The notes below the pieces were generated by a model, which made no database searches, was not told where the DNA came from, and was given only the letters and a program-made list of their open reading frames with translations. Of a stretch of 64,000 nt of DNA, positions 48,164-60,058 are shown piece by piece; the first letter of the stretch is position 1, and the number at the start of each line of letters is the position of its first letter. A program made the position numbers and the translations under genes. The DNA comes from Psychrobacter luti (GTDB lineage Bacteria > Pseudomonadota > Gammaproteobacteria > Pseudomonadales > Moraxellaceae), in NCBI RefSeq assembly GCF_014192115.1, contig NZ_JACHXL010000006.1, forward strand, positions 39,313 through 103,312. Reading direction: 5' to 3'.

Positions 48164-48934
48164 TTAATTAACTTTAGTTAATTCTAAATCCATCTTTTTA
48201 CCATCGTTAATTTGACTGACTTTAACTGGTAGGTAATCTAAGCTCGGTGCCAACCAAAAACTGGTCGAGCGGCTGTTGTCATCATGGACGCGGTCGACAC
48301 GCACGGTGTCAAAAGTACCTGCTGGCACGGTAATTTTAGTATTACCTGATTTTTTAAAGGGCGTTTTCTCAATCTTATCTTTTTTAGCCATGTAATAATT
48401 GCCAGAGAATTTACCATTTAACAAGTCTTGACGAATTTGCACCTCAAGGCTCAAATCATCAAAGGCTTGCTGCGCCATATTCATGGTCGTCGATTTGCCT
48501 CGATAGTTACTCACCACTTTTTTGCTACTGGGATTAAAATCCAATTTATGCGTACGACCAACGCCCAGTAGCTTATAAGTAGTGCTTGCTTGAGTAGGGA
48601 TGACATTATCACCATTAATGCTAAAAGTACTGTTTTGGGCGGCGCTCGCGACACCGGCCACCCGAGCATCGACATTATATTTCCAAGTATTGCCCGATTT
48701 ACTTAACGTACGGGTAGCCGTCCCTTTATACTTGTCTTCAACGGTAAAGCTATAATTGGCGCTTGACGGTTCAATGTTCTTTGCACTGGCAAGGGTAGGT
48801 GCGGTCATACTCAAAGCTCCAATCGCAGCAATGCTCGCCCCAGTAGTTAAGACGGTGAAAAATTTAGAGGCGCTGCGTTTCGGGTTGTTAGAATCGGTTG
48901 CTAGGGATTGTTTATTATTCGATAAAAAACTCAT
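48164..48934 (-). CDS. Exported DUF3108 protein
   Basis: A 256-residue protein with a long N-terminal region and signal peptide ending about residue 51 (APTLASA), then a beta-rich domain fitting DUF3108. Segments such as DKIEKTPFKKSGNTKITVPAGTFDTVRV, written in two blocks in the family pattern, and the ending LPVKVSQINDGKKMDLEL are typical. Probably periplasmic; function not known. The start is a good ATG with AAGGA upstream. Confidence 0.78.
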   Translation of the reverse strand: MSFLSNNKQSLATDSNNPKRSASKFFTVLTTGASIAAIGALSMTAPTLASAKNIEPSSANYSFTVEDKYKGTATRTLSKSGNTWKYNVDARVAGVASAAQNSTFSINGDNVIPTQASTTYKLLGVGRTHKLDFNPSSKKVVSNYRGKSTTMNMAQQAFDDLSLEVQIRQDLLNGKFSGNYYMAKKDKIEKTPFKKSGNTKITVPAGTFDTVRVDRVHDDNSRSTSFWLAPSLDYLPVKVSQINDGKKMDLELTKVN

Positions 48935-49342
48935 GGGTATTCCTTAATGTGATTTCAAGCTGATCTGTCAGCTTTTACTTATAACTATTATTATGATCTC
49001 AAGGGCTATAATGGTCATACTCTGTTACATTTTCAAGAGCGGATGCAGATTCAAGCGTTTGGCTATTGTAGTTAATGTTACTGTTTTTGCTAAACAAAGC
49101 AGCCATAGTAACTCGATGTAAGCTTAGTAATATGCGGTAAATTAAATGGTTAGTAACAATCAAAAGGCGCTCACGTCTCACAGCTTATATTTACAGCCCG
49201 TATTCAATAGTAAGTCTGCTGTTTTATAACAATGCTGAGACCTTTAATAGCATGCAATTCAATCAAATAATTTTTTTAAAACATCATTACAGACTGAATA
49301 AGCGATAATGTGCAAAATTCTTGTAAATTTTTGGCCTTTACA

Positions 49343-49371
49343 CTTGAACCGAACTCACCTTGCCCCCACTT
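49343..49371 (+). promoter_or_regulatory. Heat-shock (sigma-32) promoter of groESL
   Basis: CTTGAAC (49343-49349), 14 bases, CCCCACTT (49364-49371): a close match to the sigma-32 consensus, about 130 bases before groES. No CIRCE inverted repeat is seen. The rest of the 565-base gap (48935-49342) shows no real gene. Confidence 0.75.
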
Positions 49372-49499
49372 TTTGATACAAGCTCAAAGCTTATCTAAAG
49401 AATGCTGTGTTTACGCAGTGATTCTGATAGATCTTGGTATTGAGATCATTAATTCAAATAAACCCTTACTTTAAATAACCAACTTTTGGAGTCATATCG

Positions 49500-49790
49500 A
49501 TGAACATTCGTCCTTTACATGACCGTATTGTCGTCCGCCGTATAGAAGAAGAAACAAAAACTGCGGGTGGTATCTTACTTCCTGGTTCTGCTCAAGAAAA
49601 ACCTTCACAAGGTGAAGTGCTAGCAACCGGTAACGGTCAGATTCGTGACAACGGTGAAACACGCGCGTTAGATGTAAAAGCTGGCGATAAAGTCTTGTTC
49701 GGTCAATATGCTGGTCAAACGGTAAAAGTTGACGGCGAAGAGCTATTGATTATGAAAGAATCTGATGTATTGGGTGTGCTAGAAGGCTAG
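49500..49790 (+). CDS. groES: Co-chaperonin GroES
   Basis: A 96-residue co-chaperonin that caps GroEL during folding. It starts [14 protein letters not shown]; the mobile loop is [18 protein letters not shown], and [17 protein letters not shown] is in the core. GGAG is 9 bases before the start. First gene of the heat-shock operon. Confidence 0.98.
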
Positions 49791-49878
49791 TCCTTTTTGA
49801 TTATTCTGATACTCAGCGCATTTTGATAATATCATTGAAATATTTAATTGCATTCTCATACTTATAATAGTGGAGTAA

Positions 49879-51534
<1,656 letters not shown>

Positions 51535-51592
51535 TCTATGCCCCTTTATCTGTAATGCTTAATACTATAATTTCTACTTTATAGTAATTGGT

Positions 51593-51633
51593 AAAAAAAA
51601 CCCCGATAGGCTTTGGCTTATTGGGGTTTTTTT
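51593..51633 (+). terminator. Terminator after groEL
   Basis: A-run, CCCC, then GGGG and seven T, with an inner ATA/TAT pairing. It also serves the reverse yaaA gene. Confidence 0.8.
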
Positions 51634-51659
51634 ATGCAAATTAGATGTTTGTTTAAAAA

Positions 51660-52472
51660 TTACTGATTTGCTTCATCCCGTCTAAACGTCCACGTTTTAT
51701 CATCAGACAGCTCATCGACATAATAATAGCCCGCCAAATCAAATTCCTTTAGCTGCTCAGCATTGGTCAGTTTATTATCAGCAGCATATTTCACCATCAG
51801 TCCACGAGCTTTTTTGGCATAAAAGCTAATCACTTTATATTGACCATTTTTCTCATCTTCAAATCGTGGCGTGATAATCTCAGCATTCAGCGCTTTCTTT
51901 TTTATTACCTTAAAATACTCATTAGAAGCTAGGTTAATTAAAACTTTGTCATCACTATCTGCCATGCGTGCATTGATAGCGTCAGTCACTGCCTCGCCCC
52001 AAAACTCATAGAGATTATCTCCGCGCTCATTTTTTAGCTTGGTGCCCATCTCTAGGCGATAGGGTTGGATTAAATCGAGCGGTTTTAGCACGCCATAAAG
52101 CCCTGACAAAATACCCAAATGTTCATTGACATAAATAGCGGTCTCTTTGTCCATGTGATACATATCAAGACCGCTATAAACATCACCATCGAATAAATAG
52201 CCCGCAGCTTTGGCGCTATTACCAGAGGCATCATCTGTAAAGGGTTCGTTAGTACTCCAAGCCCAGTCTTGGTTACGCTTAGCATTGAGCTGAGCTAAGT
52301 CGTTAGAAATGCTCATCAGCTCTTGCAAATCAATCGGCTCTTTTGCTTTTAAATTTTTCATGAGGGTTTGGGAGTGCTCAATCAGCTCGGGCTGACTATA
52401 GTAGTTGCCAAGTTTAACTGGCACAGCATCTTTCTCATTAAGAGATTTGGCAGGGGAGAGTAAAAAATACAT
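51660..52472 (-). CDS. yaaA: Peroxide stress protein YaaA (UPF0246)
   Basis: A 270-residue protein that in E. coli limits DNA damage during peroxide stress by lowering free iron. It begins with MYFLLSPAKSLNE, and has the conserved AYLFDGDVYSGLD and GLYGVLKPLDLIQPYRLEMG blocks, and RGLMVKYAADN near the end. Length matches the family. Reverse gene with its own promoter side in the gap to pntAA. Confidence 0.92.
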   Translation of the reverse strand: MYFLLSPAKSLNEKDAVPVKLGNYYSQPELIEHSQTLMKNLKAKEPIDLQELMSISNDLAQLNAKRNQDWAWSTNEPFTDDASGNSAKAAGYLFDGDVYSGLDMYHMDKETAIYVNEHLGILSGLYGVLKPLDLIQPYRLEMGTKLKNERGDNLYEFWGEAVTDAINARMADSDDKVLINLASNEYFKVIKKKALNAEIITPRFEDEKNGQYKVISFYAKKARGLMVKYAADNKLTNAEQLKEFDLAGYYYVDELSDDKTWTFRRDEANQ

Positions 52473-52554
52473 TGTTATTCCTTATTATCGTGAGGCAAAA
52501 GGCATTCTATTTAAGTGTCAAGTTTTCTTATTATACGGTAGACAGTATTTTATC

Positions 52555-52583
52555 TTGACTTAGTCGTAGCTGTTTTGTATTTT
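52555..52583 (+). promoter_or_regulatory. Promoter candidate of the pnt leader
   Basis: TTGACT (52555-52560), a 17-base spacer, TATTTT (52578-52583). A start near 52590 would give about 290 bases of RNA up to the hairpin at 52836-52882. The 476-base gap between yaaA and pntAA holds this unit and no gene. Confidence 0.45.
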
Positions 52584-52835
52584 TAAGCGTCATCGTAGAC
52601 ATATGTCAAATATTGATACAGTCTTCTTACTGGCTCAGAGCTACTAGCTTACAGGCTTTGCGCGCTTTTGGAGAAAATAAAAGTTTTTAATATAACAATA
52701 AAAGTTATGATGATGGTGTAAATACCTAACTTTTTATTTTACTTGTGGGTCATCATTAGACAATGAAAGTTAGTAAACGATATCTCTATAATAAAAAGGC
52801 ATGATGGCAAAGCAGTCATCATTTATTAAATTGAT

Positions 52836-52882
52836 AATCTTTGGTCTTAAGTGTTAAACCAACCATGACCGAAGATTTTTTT
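52836..52882 (+). terminator. Terminator/attenuator ahead of pntAA
   Basis: AATCTT-T-GGTC (52836-52846) pairs with GACC-G-AAGATT (52867-52877), with a 20-base loop and seven T after it. It ends 67 bases before the pntAA start, with no coding gene upstream on this strand. It either attenuates the pnt operon or ends a small RNA. Confidence 0.55.
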
Positions 52883-52948
52883 GTCCCCTGTGCTTTTTAA
52901 ATGTGCGTTGAGGGTATTAAAAGTAGTCACTAGACGTAAGGAGACGGT

Positions 52949-54106
52949 ATGAGAATCGGTGTTATTAGTGCAGATAGCGCAAGTGAAAGTCGGGTAGCGC
53001 TAACCCCAGACGCGGTAAAAAAGTTACGTAAACTAGGATTTGAAGTCGTCATTCAGTCAGGTGCAGGTCAAGCAGCATATTATGCTGATGAGTTGTATCA
53101 GGCAGCGGGTGCTGACATTGCCAACAGTAGTACCGATGTCGTCACCCAGTCACAGATTATTACTACCGTCAATGACTTGCCAGCGGCGGTAACTGAGCAT
53201 TTAACGGCCGGTCAAGTGGTTATCGGGATGCTTGACCCGTATCGCAATAGCCAGTTAGATACTTATGCAGCAAAAGGCGCGACCGCCTTTGCGATGGAGT
53301 TATTGCCACGTACCTTGTCACGCGCACAGAATATGGACGTCTTGTCATCACAAGCCAACCTTGCTGGTTATAAAGCAGTATTGCTAGCCGCCAATGAATA
53401 TTCGCGTCCTTTCCCAATGTTTATGACCTCAGCTGGTACGGTTAAGCCTGCCAAAGTCGTCATCTTAGGCGTTGGGGTTGCAGGACTACAAGCGATTGCA
53501 ACGGCGAAGCGTTTGGGCGCCGTCGTTGAAGCAAGTGACTTACGTCCAACCGCTCGCGAGCAAGTAGAATCCTTAGGTGGTAAATGGCTTGATGTGCCGA
53601 TGAGTGCAGAGGAAGCTGAAACAGCTAAGTCCACAGGTGGCTATGCGTGGACACCATCAGAGCAATACGTCAAAGACCAAGCGGCAGTGGTTGACAAGGC
53701 ATTAAGCAATGCTGATATCGTTATCACTACTGCACAGATTCCTGGTCGTAACGCACCACGTTTGGTGCACGGGGCGACGCTTGCCAAAATGAAGGCAGGT
53801 TCAGTGCTGATTGATATGGCAGCTGGCACGGGTGGTAACGTTGAAGGCAGTGTACCTGATGAAACCATTACCACGGCAAATGGTGTGCGTATCGTTGGCG
53901 CGGCCAATATTCCATCGCAACTTGCCGCACAGTCTTCAGACTTATATGCCAATAATCTTGTTAACTTTATCACCACTTTAATTGCTCCTGCAGCTACAGA
54001 CGAGGCTTCAGTAAATACACTGGCACTAAATTTAGATATGAATGATGAGATTCAAGGGGCGTTAGCAGTGACCCATGACAACCAAGTACGCCTTGCTAAA
54101 CGCTAA
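52949..54106 (+). CDS. pntAA: NAD(P) transhydrogenase alpha subunit, part 1
   Basis: A 385-residue NAD(H)-binding domain of the proton-translocating transhydrogenase. It starts MRIGVISADSASESRVALTP and has a Rossmann segment VILGVGVAGLQAIATAKRLGA near residue 170 and an RPTAREQVESLG segment after it. Unlike E. coli PntA, the membrane part is encoded by a separate gene, pntAB, 74 bases on. AAGGAG precedes the ATG. The complex uses proton motive force to make NADPH. Confidence 0.94.
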   Translation: MRIGVISADSASESRVALTPDAVKKLRKLGFEVVIQSGAGQAAYYADELYQAAGADIANSSTDVVTQSQIITTVNDLPAAVTEHLTAGQVVIGMLDPYRNSQLDTYAAKGATAFAMELLPRTLSRAQNMDVLSSQANLAGYKAVLLAANEYSRPFPMFMTSAGTVKPAKVVILGVGVAGLQAIATAKRLGAVVEASDLRPTAREQVESLGGKWLDVPMSAEEAETAKSTGGYAWTPSEQYVKDQAAVVDKALSNADIVITTAQIPGRNAPRLVHGATLAKMKAGSVLIDMAAGTGGNVEGSVPDETITTANGVRIVGAANIPSQLAAQSSDLYANNLVNFITTLIAPAATDEASVNTLALNLDMNDEIQGALAVTHDNQVRLAKR

Positions 54107-54180
54107 GCCTTAAACATCAAGTCTCGACTACTTCATTACCCTACATTTGCCAGACACGAACAAAATTTTAGGAGGATTAG

Positions 54181-54570
54181 ATGATTGCCACTATTTTAGC
54201 TGCAGCGCCAGCCGGTGCGGCCATGAGTAGCACACCGTTTGTAGCGATTTTTACCGTATTTGTGCTCGCTATTTTTGTCGGATACTACGTTGTTTGGGGC
54301 GTTACCCCTGCATTACATACACCATTGATGGCCGTAACCAACGCTTTATCAAGTATTGTCATCGTTGGTGCGATGCTACAAACCGTCACTATTGATGGTT
54401 CGATGTTTACACCGACCAGTTTGCTAGGTGCCTTTGCGGTATTTTTAGCCAGTATCAATATCTTTGGTGGTTTTGCCGTGACGGAACGTATGCTTGCGAT
54501 GTTCAAACCGAAAGTAAAAAAAGCACCTGCTCTTGAAACTGGGACGACTGAAAGTGGAGGTGACGCATGA
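54181..54570 (+). CDS. pntAB: NAD(P) transhydrogenase alpha subunit, part 2
   Basis: A 129-residue membrane part of the split alpha subunit, with three or four helices (FVAIFTVFVLAIFVGYYVVWG and two more). Conserved HTPLMAVTNALSSIVIVGAM is characteristic. It overlaps pntB by 4 bases, so the two are translationally coupled. AGGAGG ribosome-binding site. Confidence 0.94.
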   Translation: MIATILAAAPAGAAMSSTPFVAIFTVFVLAIFVGYYVVWGVTPALHTPLMAVTNALSSIVIVGAMLQTVTIDGSMFTPTSLLGAFAVFLASINIFGGFAVTERMLAMFKPKVKKAPALETGTTESGGDA

Positions 54571-55964
54571 GTGACTTATCAACTATGATTGCGGCTAATG
54601 CAGATTGGTTCTACTTAATCGGTGCTATTCTGTTTGTCTTAACTTTACGTGGTCTATCTAGTCCAAAAACTGCTATTCGCGGTAACCGCTTTGGTATGGT
54701 TGCAATGGCGATTGCGGTAGCAACGACTTTTTTCTTAGCTGAAGGCCCTGTGCTGTGGTTAATCATCGGTGCGATGGTATTGGGTGCACTCGTCGGTATG
54801 TGGAAAGCAAAAACGGTCGCCATGACTCAAATGCCAGAAACCGTTGCCTTGATGCATTCATTTGTTGGTTTAGCAGCGGTGGCGATTGCATTAGCAACGG
54901 TACTGCATACTGAACAACAGCATGGCGCGGTTGCCCGTGTTGAATTGTTTATCGGTTGTTTCATCGGTGCGATTACTTTCTCAGCGTCGGTATTTGCCTT
55001 TGGTAAACTGGCAGCAAAAAGCTGGGCGAAGACCTTGGTTGGTAGCTGGGTTAAACCAGTACAGGCACTGTTATTTATTGCCATGATAGGTTTTGGTATC
55101 GTCTACTTTATGACCGATTCGTTGCCAGCATTTTATGCAATGGCAGTGATTGCAGTCATCTTTGGTTGGATGTGGATTGCCCCAATCGGTGGCGGTGATA
55201 TGCCAGTGGTTGTGTCGCTATTGAACTCGTTCTCAGGTTGGGCGGCAGCAGGTATTGGTTTTACCCTTGGCAACTCGATGCTCATTATCGCAGGTTCGCT
55301 AGTCGGTTCATCAGGTGCGATTTTATCTTATATCATGTGTAAAGCCATGAACCGCTCATTGCTTAATGTCTTGTTTGGCGGTATGGGTACGACAGCTGCC
55401 GCTGCAGGCGGTGATGATGGCGCACCAAAGAACTACAAAGCAGGCTCAGCAGAAGATGCAGGCTTTCTTATGGCCAATGCCAGTAGTGTGGTCATTGTAC
55501 CGGGTTATGGGATGGCGCAAGGCCGTGCACAAAACGCGGTCAAAGAATTGTATGAGCTATTAAAAGACGAAGGCGTTAATGTGCGTTTTGCCATTCATCC
55601 AGTTGCTGGTCGTATGCCAGGACACATGAACGTACTATTGGCGGAAGCTGATGTACCTTATGATGATATTCTTGAAATGGACGAGATTAACTCCGACTTC
55701 GCTAGTACCGATGTGGTCTTAGTGATTGGTGCCAATGACGTTGTTAATCCATCTGCAAAAGATGATCCGTCGTCGCCAATCTTTGGTATGCCGATTCTAG
55801 ATGTTACCAAAGCGCAAACCGTGATGGTCATCAAGCGTTCGATGAATACCGGTTATGCAGGCCTTGATAACAGCTTATTCTATATGGACAAAACTATGAT
55901 GATCTTTGGCGATGCTAAGAAAATGGTTGAAGAGATGGTGCGTAGTATCAATGGTGCGCATTAA
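54567..55964 (+). CDS. pntB: NAD(P) transhydrogenase beta subunit
   Basis: A 465-residue subunit: eight or nine membrane helices (about 12-270) then the NADP(H)-binding domain, with the motif VPGYGMAQGRAQ near residue 314 and HPVAGRMPGHMNVLLAEA. The membrane part has GGGDMPVVVSLLNSFSGWAA. Completes the three-subunit pnt operon and ends with a terminator. Confidence 0.96.
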   Translation: MSDLSTMIAANADWFYLIGAILFVLTLRGLSSPKTAIRGNRFGMVAMAIAVATTFFLAEGPVLWLIIGAMVLGALVGMWKAKTVAMTQMPETVALMHSFVGLAAVAIALATVLHTEQQHGAVARVELFIGCFIGAITFSASVFAFGKLAAKSWAKTLVGSWVKPVQALLFIAMIGFGIVYFMTDSLPAFYAMAVIAVIFGWMWIAPIGGGDMPVVVSLLNSFSGWAAAGIGFTLGNSMLIIAGSLVGSSGAILSYIMCKAMNRSLLNVLFGGMGTTAAAAGGDDGAPKNYKAGSAEDAGFLMANASSVVIVPGYGMAQGRAQNAVKELYELLKDEGVNVRFAIHPVAGRMPGHMNVLLAEADVPYDDILEMDEINSDFASTDVVLVIGANDVVNPSAKDDPSSPIFGMPILDVTKAQTVMVIKRSMNTGYAGLDNSLFYMDKTMMIFGDAKKMVEEMVRSINGAH

Positions 55965-56013
55965 TCTTTAAAGTCAGCTTTTAGATATAAATTACCAAAT
56001 CTAAGCTTTGCCA

Positions 56014-56041
56014 TAAAAAAGTCACTGAGGTGGCTTTTTTT
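56014..56041 (+). terminator. Terminator after pntB
   Basis: GTCAC and GTGGC (one G-U) flanked by A-run and T-run. Confidence 0.65.
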
Positions 56042-56118
56042 GCGTTAAGGTAGGCAGCATTTACATTCAATTATCTCCAATCATGATTAATAAATAATAA
56101 TAGTTAAGAGACTTCCTT

Positions 56119-56649
56119 ATGAACATGTTGATACGTTTTTTTATTATGGTAAGCCTACTAAAACAACAGCTTAATGCGCAGTCAGTGAGTGAAAGCTTGA
56201 GTGTCGAGACATTAACGACGCCGACTGTCCGTCATTATCGGGTATTACCACATGACATGGGCTTTCGCGATCATCTGCCTAATTATCGTTACCTGTCTTT
56301 TATTGAGCTAAATATCACAAAATGGCTGATGGCGTGCTGTCATCAAAAGGGGATTAAAAATCTCGGCTGGATTATCGCCATGCAAGAAATGGTCTATCTC
56401 AAAGAAATTAAGTTTCTGAGTAAAATGACGGTAAATAGTACGCTTATCGGGTGGGATAAAAAATATGTCTATTTTGAAACGCGTTTCTTTGTAAAAAATC
56501 AGTTGATGGGCGTTGGTATGACCAAGTTTGTATTGACCAATAAAAAAGGCAAGTGTGCGCCAGAGGTATTGGATATGACAGGCGCGCAGACAAATGAGGT
56601 CATTGATTCTTGGAATCAGCATCAAGTAGCGATTAAATCTGCTAAATAG
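56119..56649 (+). CDS. Thioesterase-like (4HBT/THEM6-like) protein
   Basis: A 176-residue protein with a hot-dog fold signature. The region around 40-65 (VLPHDMGFRDHLPNYRYLSFIELN) resembles the Asp-containing nucleophile segment of 4-hydroxybenzoyl-CoA-type thioesterases. The helix region EMVYLKEIKFLSKMTVNS and GWDKKYVYFETRFF strands follow. The first ~35 residues are not conserved, so the real start may be later. Acyl-CoA hydrolysis is inferred only. Confidence 0.65.
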   Translation: MNMLIRFFIMVSLLKQQLNAQSVSESLSVETLTTPTVRHYRVLPHDMGFRDHLPNYRYLSFIELNITKWLMACCHQKGIKNLGWIIAMQEMVYLKEIKFLSKMTVNSTLIGWDKKYVYFETRFFVKNQLMGVGMTKFVLTNKKGKCAPEVLDMTGAQTNEVIDSWNQHQVAIKSAK

Positions 56650-56823
56650 AGAAAATAAGCTAAATCAACAAAGGCTCTATAACGAACTTGTCTATAATCA
56701 GCTGGCGAATTTTGCTACGATAGGGCTTATTAAATGGTCAAGAAAATCGTCAAGCAAATAACCAGCTTAAATGACCATCAATTCGATGACAATTATAAAA
56801 TGATGACAAGTTAAGGAGTTACC

Positions 56824-57033
56824 ATGACCCCGCAAAAATTGAAATGGACAGACAGCTTAGATATCGCTATCGAGCTTTACGAGAAATTTCCCGAGACTGA
56901 TCCGAAGTATATTCGTTTTACTGATTTACATCGCTGGGTGACTGAGCTTGAAGGCTTTGATGATGACCCGCAGCGTTCAAACGAAGGTATCTTAGAAGCT
57001 ATTCAAATGAATTGGATTGATGAAGCAGATTAG
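56824..57033 (+). CDS. iscX: Fe-S assembly protein IscX
   Basis: A 69-residue acidic protein matching IscX (YfhJ), an IscS-binding regulator of iron-sulfur cluster assembly. [38 protein letters not shown] and SNEGILEAI are clear. In E. coli it ends the isc operon; here it stands alone, with no isc gene in the window. AAGGAG precedes the start. Confidence 0.93.
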   Translation: MTPQKLKWTDSLDIAIELYEKFPETDPKYIRFTDLHRWVTELEGFDDDPQRSNEGILEAIQMNWIDEAD

Positions 57034-57122
57034 AAGAACACTGCAACGTTAATCGTATTAAAACTCATTTTAAATATTTTTTTAAACACAAAACAGTATC
57101 AATATATAGGATAGGCCGCATT

Positions 57123-57623
57123 ATGACATCAGAAATCAAAGAGCTACCCGAAGCGATAGCGTGCAAAGGCATCAGCGTTCGCACCACCAATAATGCTGAA
57201 ATTAGCCAAGAAACAGCCAAGTTAGGTCGCTTATGGCAAAAGTTTTATCAAAATCATGCGGGCAATCTTCCTGAGGGCGAAGATATTTACGGTATCTATC
57301 ATAACTATGAGAGCGATGATTTGGTCGGTGCTTTTGATGTTGTGGCCGCCTGGAAAGTAGATAGCGAGCAAGCGCAGTCAGATAATAGCGCTAATGCTAA
57401 AAACGGCACTCTAGTCAGCGTAGATATTCCTGCAGGAAAGTATTTGGTCTTTTCTGAAGAGGGCAGAATGCCTAATACCGTAATGAACGCTTGGGAAAAA
57501 GCATGGACCTATTTTAACCACCGAAACTGTGAGCACGTACGAACGTACAATGTTGATTTTGAGCACTATATTGGTGGTAACTTAGAGTATGGGAAAGTAG
57601 ACCTCTATATTGGTATTGAGTAA
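57123..57623 (+). CDS. GyrI-like/effector-binding domain protein
   Basis: A 166-residue stand-alone domain resembling the effector-binding (GyrI-like, AraC_E_bind) fold: LGRLWQKFYQNHAGNLPE, YGIYHNYESDD, then VDIPAGKYLVFSEEG and VRTYNVDFEHYIGG near the end. Such domains bind small or hydrophobic ligands; no DNA-binding part is present. Starts 90 bases after iscX. Confidence 0.75.
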   Translation: MTSEIKELPEAIACKGISVRTTNNAEISQETAKLGRLWQKFYQNHAGNLPEGEDIYGIYHNYESDDLVGAFDVVAAWKVDSEQAQSDNSANAKNGTLVSVDIPAGKYLVFSEEGRMPNTVMNAWEKAWTYFNHRNCEHVRTYNVDFEHYIGGNLEYGKVDLYIGIE

Positions 57624-57663
57624 AGTTATAGAATCACAAACAAATAATACAGAAGGATAGTCT

Positions 57664-58125
57664 ATGGCGACGCCTCAAGTGACTTATCAAATAAATACGC
57701 CAATCACGCCTTATCAATTTATTGATGTGCTAAAAAAGTGTAGTTTAGGCGAGCGCCGTCCCATAGATAGTCCATTCGTTATTAAAGCAATGCTAGATAA
57801 TGCTGACTTGTTAGTGACGGCTTGGGTTGATAAAGAGCATGATAAGGCTCACGAAAAAAAGGTAAATGATGCTAATAGTGATAAACAGCTGATTGGCATC
57901 GCGCGCTGTGTTACTGACTTTAGCTATTGTTGCTATTTATCGGATATCGCTGTCGATGAAGCATACCAACATCAAGGTATTGGTAAATTGATGATAAAAA
58001 AGATTGAACAGCAATTACCACCAAACTGTAAAATTATTCTATTATCTGCGCCGCAAGCGAGTCAATATTATCCTAAGATTGGCTTTATCAAACATGAAAG
58101 TGCTTGGGTTAAAGTGATAGAGTAA
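57664..58125 (+). CDS. GNAT-family acetyltransferase
   Basis: A 153-residue protein with the acetyl-CoA-binding motif A at about 93-112 (LSDIAVDEAYQHQGIGKLMI; the Q-x-x-G-x-G core is at 102-107). The later QYYPKIGFIKHE segment is typical of small GNATs. Forty bases after the GyrI-like gene. Substrate not predictable. Confidence 0.8.
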   Translation: MATPQVTYQINTPITPYQFIDVLKKCSLGERRPIDSPFVIKAMLDNADLLVTAWVDKEHDKAHEKKVNDANSDKQLIGIARCVTDFSYCCYLSDIAVDEAYQHQGIGKLMIKKIEQQLPPNCKIILLSAPQASQYYPKIGFIKHESAWVKVIE

Positions 58126-58174
58126 TAAGAGTTTGAAGCAATTCTTAATGAAAAACTTTGCATCAAAAAATTAT

Positions 58175-58213
58175 AAAAAAAAGCGCCAAATCTAACGTAG
58201 ATAGCGATTTTTT
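58175..58213 (+). terminator. Bidirectional terminator between GNAT gene and dapE
   Basis: An A-run, then CGC/GCG and ATCTA/TAGAT pairings with small internal loops, and a T-run. Moderate strength. Confidence 0.55.
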
Positions 58214-58229
58214 CTTTTATTAATACTAA

Positions 58230-59450
<1,221 letters not shown>

Positions 59451-59536
59451 TTAATATTTCTTGTGATAACATCTGGCTTATTTTGATAATATTTATCTAA
59501 TGCTGATGTTTATCAACTTTGATGATCAAAATAGCT

Positions 59537-60001
59537 TTAGTTTTTATCCAAGTAAATTTTCTCATAATCGCCGTAATATATTGCTAGATATTCTTTAATG
59601 CACTTTTCGGCTGGGGTATTACTATAATTTCTAACTTTGTCACTGTTATAAGCAAGCACATAGCCACCTGCAGAAATAACATCACCCATTTTATAACTTG
59701 TTCCTAATAGTTTTAAAGTTTTGTTATGACTATCAAAAGTTGCATGTCCTTCGGGGAATACAGATGTCATCCATCTGCTTCCGTCAAATGCAAGTAGACA
59801 CCCATCCTCATATTTGAATTCAGTAGTAAGAGCGGTCGGATTAATTATTAGAGGTTTTTCAGGAGTGGACTTCGGTAGATAATAGGTAAAAAAGAACTCA
59901 TTGTGTTGTTGAGTAGGGGCTTGAGGATTAAGTGTCTCGCAGCTCATAATCAGAAGGGACATAACAATTAAGAGTAAGCTTCTAAATAAGGTTTTATGCA
60001 T
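59537..60001 (-). CDS. Small lipoprotein of unknown function
   Basis: A 154-residue protein starting MHKTLFRSLLLIV, with a short hydrophobic stretch and lipobox-like IMSC (Cys21). A proline-rich stretch follows, then a beta-rich body. ATG 60001 is preferred because AGGA is 8 bases before it; an upstream ATG at 60007 is too close. No family is recognised. Confidence 0.65.
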   Translation of the reverse strand: MHKTLFRSLLLIVMSLLIMSCETLNPQAPTQQHNEFFFTYYLPKSTPEKPLIINPTALTTEFKYEDGCLLAFDGSRWMTSVFPEGHATFDSHNKTLKLLGTSYKMGDVISAGGYVLAYNSDKVRNYSNTPAEKCIKEYLAIYYGDYEKIYLDKN

Positions 60002-60058
60002 TGTCATTATCCTTAATTAACAAGGCTTATTTAAAGTAAAAGTAATAGCTGATAAATT

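Noticed and set aside
48999..49181. 60-codon reverse frame between the DUF3108 gene and groES
   Set aside because: No ribosome-binding site or recognisable motif; likely chance in the promoter region.
54107..54180. Possible frameshift splitting pntA
   Set aside because: pntAB has its own AGGAGG ribosome-binding site and a proper N-terminus; split pntA is a normal gene arrangement.
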